Below are positions 43,746 to 47,561 of a stretch of DNA of 47,561 bases, in pieces; positions within the stretch are counted from its first letter, which is position 1, and the number at the start of each line of letters is the position of its first letter. Source of the DNA: SHZI01 sp964384525 (lineage in GTDB: Bacteria; Pseudomonadota; Gammaproteobacteria; Steroidobacterales; GCA-2729495); NCBI GenBank assembly GCA_964384525.1, contig CAYLKO010000014.1:1-47561 (forward strand), in the 5' to 3' direction. A program made the translations under genes and the position numbers. The notes below the pieces were generated by a model. It was given only the letters and a program-made list of their open reading frames with translations, did not search any database and was not told where the DNA came from.

Positions 43746-43761
43746 CGGCACGCTTCTTGCA
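43746..43761 (+). promoter_or_regulatory. Sigma-54 promoter for flgA
   Basis: The plus-strand sequence is CGGCACG-CTTC-TTGCA, with GG at 43747-43748 and GC at 43759-43760, 10 nt apart. Only the first base departs from consensus. The predicted start (about 43772) falls 2 nt before the flgA ATG, which would leave essentially no leader. Confidence 0.85.
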
Positions 43762-43773
43762 AAAACCTCCCGC

Positions 43774-44505
43774 ATGAGCAGATACACACCCGATGCAACG
43801 ACCCGCTTCTGGCTGCCGCTGGCTTGCCTGCTGGCAACGGGACTGTGGTCGGCTGCGGCCCCGGAGGCCGCTGAGCTGCAATGGCAGGAGCACGCGACGA
43901 TCCGTGAGGCTGCCGAACAGGCAGCGCGCCGGATCATGCAGGGGCCGGCCACTTTGGTCGCCGACCATCCGGATCCGCGTCTGCGCCTGCAGCGCTGCAG
44001 TCAGCCGCTCAGTGCCACGGTTCCGGCCAATGGCGTTGGTGCGACCCGGGTGACCGCTGAAGTGCGCTGTGCCGGCGCCCGGCCCTGGCGCCTGTTCCTG
44101 CCGGTACAGGTCACCGTCACCCGGTCGGTGGTGGTTGCCGCCCGATCCATGGCACGTGACACCGTTTTGGCGCCAGGTGACGTTCGCTTGGCGGAATCGG
44201 TGGCTGGAGCCGCCCCGACCGGGACCCTGCGGGATCCGGCCGTTGCCGTTGGCCGGCGCTTGAAGCGCCAGGTCAACGAAGGTCAGGCGCTGACCGCCGG
44301 GTTGCTGGTGGCGGCCACCGTGATTCAGCGCGGACAGGATGTCAGCGTGGAGGCGCGCAGCGGTGGCCTGCAGGTGCGGATGGCGGGTGTGGCCCGGCAG
44401 GATGGCGCGCTGGGCGACATAATCGATGTGGAAAGCAAGGCTTCGGGACGCGTGATCCAGGGAGTCGTGCGATCGGCGAAATCAGTTGAGGTGATGCTGC
44501 GATAG
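43774..44505 (+). CDS. flgA: Flagellar P-ring chaperone FlgA
   Basis: This 243-residue periplasmic protein has a signal peptide (FWLPLACLLATGLWSAAAPE, cleaved near PEAAELQW). The FlgA/SAF domain includes VTVTRSVVVAARSMARDTVL, APGDVRLAESVA and GRVIQGVVRSAKSVEVMLR. Two Cys (RLQRCSQPL and AEVRCAGAR) could form the disulfide seen in FlgA. It chaperones FlgI during P-ring assembly. No Shine-Dalgarno precedes the ATG (upstream is CCTCCCGC), and the sigma-54 start site is predicted about 2 nt away, so translation may be leaderless. No other ATG, GTG or TTG follows before the signal peptide ends. Confidence 0.94.
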   Translation: MSRYTPDATTRFWLPLACLLATGLWSAAAPEAAELQWQEHATIREAAEQAARRIMQGPATLVADHPDPRLRLQRCSQPLSATVPANGVGATRVTAEVRCAGARPWRLFLPVQVTVTRSVVVAARSMARDTVLAPGDVRLAESVAGAAPTGTLRDPAVAVGRRLKRQVNEGQALTAGLLVAATVIQRGQDVSVEARSGGLQVRMAGVARQDGALGDIIDVESKASGRVIQGVVRSAKSVEVMLR

Positions 44506-44522
44506 CACACCAGTTTTGGGCC

Positions 44523-44549
44523 TCAAGTTCCCGGCCGGCGTGCCGACAG
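44523..44549 (+). promoter_or_regulatory. Sigma-28 (FliA) promoter for flgMN
   Basis: The -35 is TCAAGTTC (44523-44530) and the -10 is GCCGACAG (44542-44549), with the standard 11-nt spacer. The -10 differs from GCCGATAA at two bases. It shares the TCAAGT -35 with the fliC promoter. It lies in the flgA-flgM gap and would let FliA drive extra FlgM as feedback. Upstream flgA transcription could also read through. Confidence 0.78.
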
Positions 44550-44588
44550 GGATCACAGGGCTTGAGCAGATCCCACGGAGTAGAGCGG

Positions 44589-44921
44589 ATGGCTGACAAG
44601 ATCACGGGTTACAACAGCAGTGGCGTCGACATGGCGGCGCGTTCGCGCGAGGCCGCCCGTTCCGGCCGCACGACGCCGGACAAGGCCGACACCGGCAACC
44701 GGGCGGGTACGAAGGCGGCCCCGCCGGCTGTCGACAGCCAGGTTCGACTGACTGATACGGCAACGAATCTGAAGCAGGTGGAGCGGCGGCTGGCTGACAT
44801 GCCGGACGTGGATCAGGCCCGCGTCAGCGAACTGCGCCAGCGCGTGGATTCCGGTACTTATCAGGTGAATGCCGGTCGCCTGGCGGATCGCTTGCTCGCA
44901 TTCGAGCGGGATCTCGCTTGA
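44589..44921 (+). CDS. flgM: Anti-sigma-28 factor FlgM
   Basis: This 110-residue protein has a disordered N-terminus (MADKITGYNSSGVDMAARSR) and a C-terminal sigma-binding region with VSELRQRVDSGTYQVNAGRL and ADRLLAFERDL, matching FlgM. It binds FliA until the hook is done, then is exported through the completed hook-basal body. The ATG at 44589 is preceded by GGAG and AGAGCGG. An upstream in-frame ATG at 44562 is less likely. If FlgK is truly truncated in this strain, FlgM export would still occur, since it needs only the completed hook. Confidence 0.92.
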   Translation: MADKITGYNSSGVDMAARSREAARSGRTTPDKADTGNRAGTKAAPPAVDSQVRLTDTATNLKQVERRLADMPDVDQARVSELRQRVDSGTYQVNAGRLADRLLAFERDLA

Positions 44922-45349
44922 GGCCCCTGCAGACCATTCTGGAGCAGGAGATCGCCGCGCTGGGCGCCGTGCTGCGGACCCTGGAAGATGAGCATGCGGC
45001 ACTGTTGCAGCGGGCTCCTGATGCACTCCTGGCCGCCAGCAATGCCAAGGCGGAGGCGGTTGCCCATGCGCTCGGGCTGGAGCAGCAACGCCGGCAACCG
45101 GGCCAGCAATCGGGCCAGCAATCGGGCATGAGCCCTGCCGAGGACGGTTTGTTTGCGAAACTCGGACAACTCGCCGGCGAATGCCGGAACCTGAACGACC
45201 GCAACGGTCAGTTGATTCGCGGCCAGCGTCGCCGGATCGAAGGTGCGCTGAACGTCTTGCGGGGCAGGGCCGCGACCCCGGACATCTACGGGCGGGACGG
45301 CACGGGGACTTTTTCGCGCGGGCCGGGCACGCCCCTGGCGTCGTACTAG
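44918..45349 (+). CDS. flgN: FlgN-like export chaperone for FlgK/FlgL
   Basis: This 143-residue helical protein starts at a TTG that overlaps the flgM stop (TTGA). Helices such as LQTILEQEIAALGAVLRTLE and FAKLGQLAGECRNLNDRNGQ followed by LIRGQRRRIEGALNVLRG are the FlgN pattern, and the tail (YGRDGTGTFSRGPG) is common in Gammaproteobacteria. FlgN escorts FlgK and FlgL to the export gate. The Gln/Gly-rich stretch in the middle (RQPGQQSGQQSG) comes from a 12-bp tandem repeat. The gene ends inside a 16-bp tandem repeat shared with the opposing HDOD gene. Confidence 0.88.
   Translation: MRPLQTILEQEIAALGAVLRTLEDEHAALLQRAPDALLAASNAKAEAVAHALGLEQQRRQPGQQSGQQSGMSPAEDGLFAKLGQLAGECRNLNDRNGQLIRGQRRRIEGALNVLRGRAATPDIYGRDGTGTFSRGPGTPLASY
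45099..45122 (+). repeat. 12-bp in-frame tandem repeat in flgN
   Basis: Two exact copies of CGGGCCAGCAAT (45099-45110 and 45111-45122), with partial copies on each side, encode GQQS-GQQS. Copy change would alter FlgN by four residues without shifting frame. Confidence 0.75.
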
Positions 45350-45406
45350 CCCGACGTTCTACTGGCCCTGCGTTCTACTAGCCCTGTGTTCTACTAGCCT
45401 GGGGAA
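45344..45406. repeat. 16-bp tandem repeat spanning two convergent stop codons
   Basis: Three full units and one partial unit of TACTAGCCCTGCGTTC-like sequence lie at 45344-45359, 45360-45375, 45376-45391 and from 45392. The first copy contains the flgN TAG stop. The last contains the TAG stop (minus strand) of the HDOD gene, since the TAG within CTAG is shared by both strands. The array fills the whole gap between these genes. Confidence 0.88.
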
Positions 45407-46287
45407 CCGATCACCCGGACCACTGCTTCGATATCGGCCCTGGCGTCTGCCATCGTTTCGAGAAAGGGCTGCGAACCGAAGCGCACCGTCTCCAGCATGG
45501 CGCGCGCATCCCCGGCGCCATCCCCACCCTGCTCGACCAGGTGATACAACTTCGCGGCGGCCAGCAGGCGTGACAAGAGCGGCATGTCCGATGGATCGCC
45601 TTCGGTCAGTCCATCCTGATGTTCCACCGCCTCGGCAAGATGCTGCGGCATGCCCCAGTTCTCGAGGATGGCGCGCGCAATGGTCGGATGCCAGTCGGCA
45701 ATGGTGGCGGCCCACTCGACGCTGCTGCCGATGTGCACCTTCTCGCGATGGGCGCGCGTCAGGACGTAGAGACTGCCGAGCTGGTGAAAGAGGCCGGAGG
45801 CCAGGGCTTCGTCGGGCCGCATGCCATCCGTACGTCGTGCGCCGACATAGGTGATCGCGGCCACGCTGGTGCTGTCCTGCCAGATGCGCGCCAGATGAGG
45901 CTGCAAGGGCTTGAGCCACTCCTGCTGCTCGAGCTGGCGCATGGCAAAAGTGGTGGCGGTGGCGCGCACCAGGCTGAACCCCAGCAGGGTGATGGCCGAT
46001 CTGAGGTCGCTGATGGCCCGGTCGCCGGGATTGAAGGCGGCAGAGTTCGCCAGGTGCAGGAGCCGTGCGCTCAGGGAAGGCTCCGCGCTCACCAGCCGGA
46101 CGATGTCCCGGGTCGAGCTGTTGCTGTCGCCGAGAGCCCGGTGCAGACGCATCACCACATCGGGAAAGCCCGGCAGCTCGAAGTCCTCATACATGTCCTT
46201 GATGAGCTTCTGCAGGAACTTGAAGAGCTCCGCATTGCTTGCGTTTGCCGGTGCCGTGGGCTGACTGGATTCTGTGGCTGTGGACAT
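45394..46287 (-). CDS. HDOD domain protein
   Basis: This 297-residue protein consists of an Ala/Ser/Thr-rich N-terminus and an HDOD domain (FELPGFPDVVMRLHRALGDS, LSARLLHLANSAAFNPGDRA, ISDLRSAITLLGFSLVRATA, LFHQLGSLYVLTRA, ILENWGMPQHLAEAVEHQDG). No GGDEF, EAL or other output domain follows. HDOD proteins act in signalling as protein-interaction modules and some affect motility in Xanthomonas. It faces flgN and is the second HDOD protein flanking this cluster. The start at 46287 (MSTATESSQPTAPAN) was chosen because the longer in-frame extension crosses a structured intergenic region. Confidence 0.9.
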   Translation of the reverse strand: MSTATESSQPTAPANASNAELFKFLQKLIKDMYEDFELPGFPDVVMRLHRALGDSNSSTRDIVRLVSAEPSLSARLLHLANSAAFNPGDRAISDLRSAITLLGFSLVRATATTFAMRQLEQQEWLKPLQPHLARIWQDSTSVAAITYVGARRTDGMRPDEALASGLFHQLGSLYVLTRAHREKVHIGSSVEWAATIADWHPTIARAILENWGMPQHLAEAVEHQDGLTEGDPSDMPLLSRLLAAAKLYHLVEQGGDGAGDARAMLETVRFGSQPFLETMADARADIEAVVRVIGSPG

Positions 46288-46327
46288 GTCGAACGATGCT
46301 TTTCCATGCGTGTGCCGGGCCGGTACC

Positions 46328-46344
46328 TGCAACCCCACGTTGCA
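46328..46344 (-). other. Small hairpin in the HDOD gene leader
   Basis: TGCAAC (46328-46333) and GTTGCA (46339-46344) make a perfect 6-bp stem with a 5-nt loop, about 40 nt before the HDOD start. With the larger stem-loop just upstream it makes this short intergenic region strongly structured. Confidence 0.5.
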
Positions 46345-46364
46345 GATACGCACCCGATGCACTG

Positions 46365-46398
46365 CACAGCATCCGACAGGCAGTCGGCCGATGCTGTG
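46365..46398 (-). other. Large stem-loop after the small secreted-protein gene
   Basis: CACAGCATC (46365-46373) pairs perfectly with GATGCTGTG (46390-46398). An inner CGAC/GTCG stem (46374-46377 with 46383-46386) extends it, leaving a 3-nt bulge. It begins eight bases past the stop of the upstream minus-strand gene and 78 bases before the HDOD start. No T tract follows. It may be a transcription terminator that needs a factor, an attenuator, or a processing site. Confidence 0.6.
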
Positions 46399-46406
46399 TC
46401 CCAAGT

Positions 46407-46790
46407 CTACTTTGGCCAGCAGATCTTTGCGTCGCTGGCATTCCAGGGCGCAATCGGCGGCGCGGAGTCGACGGGTCGTGCGGCCATCAGGGCCGCAACC
46501 GACGCCCGGCCCGCGCGGGGAATGGAGCGGATCTTGGCATCGAGCTGCGTGCGGCGGAAAGCCATGCCGTAGCGATTCACGCCGTCGGTCCAGCACAGGT
46601 AGTACTTGCCGTTGTCCACCGGGTGACGAACGATCTCACTCTGCGGAAGGTCGACGAAAACCAGTTTGTTGATCCAGTTTTCCGTGGCCGGGCTCATCCA
46701 GCTGCTGGGAATCGGCGCGGCAAGCGCGGCAGTCACCGCCGCAGTACCCAGGCCAATCGAGAACCCCACGACAACATCGCGAATCTTCAT
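46407..46790 (-). CDS. Small secreted or periplasmic protein, unknown
   Basis: This 127-residue protein starts at ATG 46790, with AAGGA-type sequence about 8 nt upstream. It begins MKIRDVVVGFSIGLGTAAVT and has a signal-peptide-like hydrophobic stretch ending near ALAAPIPSSW. The mature part has WMSPATENWINKLVFVDLPQ, YYLCWTDGVNRYGMAFRRTQ, an Arg/Ala-rich segment and a second Cys near the end (AKICWPK), so one disulfide is possible. I do not recognise a family. It shares direction with the HDOD gene but a strong stem-loop lies between. It is divergent from the Pro/Tyr/His-rich gene at 46987. Confidence 0.7.
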   Translation of the reverse strand: MKIRDVVVGFSIGLGTAAVTAALAAPIPSSWMSPATENWINKLVFVDLPQSEIVRHPVDNGKYYLCWTDGVNRYGMAFRRTQLDAKIRSIPRAGRASVAALMAARPVDSAPPIAPWNASDAKICWPK

Positions 46791-46986
46791 TGCGTATCCA
46801 TCCTTGGAATTGCAGTGCTGAAAGATAGAGAAGGTGACGGCGCGGTTTATACGTGGGGGGCTGGCGGCGCACAAGGAACTCCGGAACGTGACTAAACGCT
46901 CCGGCATCTTCCGGCGATGATCTTCAGGTGCAATTCAGTCCGCAGCGAGTAGCTTCAGCAGCAACACCGGAATCGGAGTCGGGAAT

Positions 46987-47373
46987 ATGTCGAAACAGAA
47001 ATTTCTCGCCTTGGTCGCCACCATGACTCTCGCGGGATCCTGCACAGCCATGGCCGACAGTCGTTGGCAGAGCCGGCCGGTCTACCCCTCGCAACCGAAG
47101 GTGCAGGTCGGGGTGAATATCGTTCTGGGCGGATTCGGTGGGGGATACGGTTATGCGCCCATGATGGCGGTGCCCCTGCAACCCATGGTGATCCAGCCCA
47201 TGGTGGTGCAGCCGAGCGTGGTCTGGTATCCGGGCTATCGGCCGGTCTACCAGCCGGTCTATGCGCCAGCGTATCGGCCGGTTTACCAGGGTGAATACCG
47301 GGGTCACGGCCGGCACGATCATCGACGCCACCCCCATCAAAAGAACCAGCGCCGGGACCGTCACGACGACTGA
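46987..47373 (+). CDS. Secreted Pro/Tyr- and His/Arg-rich protein, unknown
   Basis: This 128-residue protein has a signal peptide (KFLALVATMTLAGSCTAMAD, cleaved near AMADS), a Gly-rich patch (LGGFGGGYGYAP), a hydrophobic Met/Val/Pro section (PLQPMVIQPMVVQPSVVWYP), then near-repeats of RPVYQPVYAPAYRPVYQGEY and a basic His/Arg tail (GHGRHDHRRHPHQKNQRRDR). The repeats and His-rich end suggest an exported, perhaps metal-binding or surface protein; function is unknown. Similar small Tyr/Pro/His-rich exported proteins are common in Gammaproteobacteria. GGAATCGGAGTCGGGAAT upstream includes a plausible Shine-Dalgarno (GGAG). Confidence 0.75.
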   Translation: MSKQKFLALVATMTLAGSCTAMADSRWQSRPVYPSQPKVQVGVNIVLGGFGGGYGYAPMMAVPLQPMVIQPMVVQPSVVWYPGYRPVYQPVYAPAYRPVYQGEYRGHGRHDHRRHPHQKNQRRDRHDD

Positions 47374-47436
47374 TCCGCGTGCTGAAAGCCCCGCAGCAGC
47401 GTATATATGGAGGAGACCCTGCTGCTGGAGACTGTG

Positions 47437-47561
47437 ATGGCTGGCAAGAATATTCTGGTTTTCCCGACGGACTTTTCCTCGCGTTCGCTCGAAGCCCTGC
47501 CCTGGCTCCGTCGCATGCAGGATCTGATGAAGGCTGAAATACACGTCATTTATGTCGTTGA
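47437..47561 (+). CDS. Universal stress protein (UspA family), 5' part only
   Basis: The frame from ATG 47437 opens MAGKNILVFPTDFSSRSLEA and continues LPWLRRMQDLMKAEIHVIYV, the first beta-alpha-beta unit of a Usp domain (KNILVPTDFS... pattern). GGAG lies 8 nt upstream. An in-frame ATG at 47407 lacks a Shine-Dalgarno and is less likely. The gene runs off the window at base 47561. Usp proteins bind ATP or act as stress modulators; no link to the flagellar cluster is evident. Confidence 0.8.
   Translation, partial: MAGKNILVFPTDFSSRSLEALPWLRRMQDLMKAEIHVIYVV

Overview
This 47.6 kb window of high-G+C DNA holds an almost complete polar-flagellum gene cluster from a gammaproteobacterium. Five features point to the FleQ/FleSR/FlhFG hierarchy of Pseudomonas- and Xanthomonas-like bacteria: a FleQ-type activator, a FleS/FleR pair, FlhF and FlhG, a MotC/MotD stator, and sigma-54 promoters. 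I cannot name the genus from sequence alone.

Layout. Bases 1-950 are the 3' end of an Rhs element (core end plus a variable tip) followed by a small possible immunity gene; both look less G+C-rich than the rest. Bases 1125-3079 (minus strand) are a coupled omega-amidase (yafV) and an aminotransferase. Bases 3175-4269 (plus) encode a FleQ-like activator with no N-terminal domain. From 4291 to 43522 nearly everything is on the minus strand. In transcription order it runs flgBCDEFGHIJKL, fliC, flaG, fliD, fliS, a fliT-like gene, a PilZ-like gene, fleS, fleR, fliEFGHIJK, fliLMNOPQR, flhBA, flhF, flhG, fliA, motC, motD, a 63-codon gene, a DUF2802 gene and an HDOD-GGDEF diguanylate cyclase. The divergent flank carries flgA, flgM and flgN (plus), then a second HDOD gene (minus), a small secreted protein (minus), a Pro/Tyr/His-rich secreted protein (plus) and the start of a universal stress protein (plus, cut by the window end).

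Regulation visible in the sequence. Five sigma-54 sites fitting TGGCACG-N4-TTGCW precede fleS, fliL, fliD, flgB and flgA. Two sigma-28 sites with an unusual -35 (TCAAGT) precede fliC and flgM. This is the expected cascade: FleQ with sigma-54 drives fleSR and the basal-body/export genes, FleSR drives hook and rod genes, and FliA, held by FlgM, drives flagellin. No chemotaxis gene lies between fliA and motC, where Pseudomonas carries cheYZA-cheB.

Most notable points: (1) flgK is interrupted by one in-frame TAG codon with the reading frame intact on both sides; (2) the flagellin carries about 20 extra C-terminal residues encoded across a strong hairpin, as if a stop codon had been lost; (3) FleQ lacks its receiver-like domain and the LFRS arginine used for cyclic-di-GMP sensing; (4) flgA appears to be transcribed from about 2 nt before its ATG with no Shine-Dalgarno; (5) a small charged gene is translationally coupled to motD. 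A run of 10 N interrupts flgL, so the assembly is not finished quality and the flgK and fliC anomalies need confirming. No stretch over 300 bases lacks a gene. I saw no tRNA, rRNA, CRISPR array or insertion sequence.
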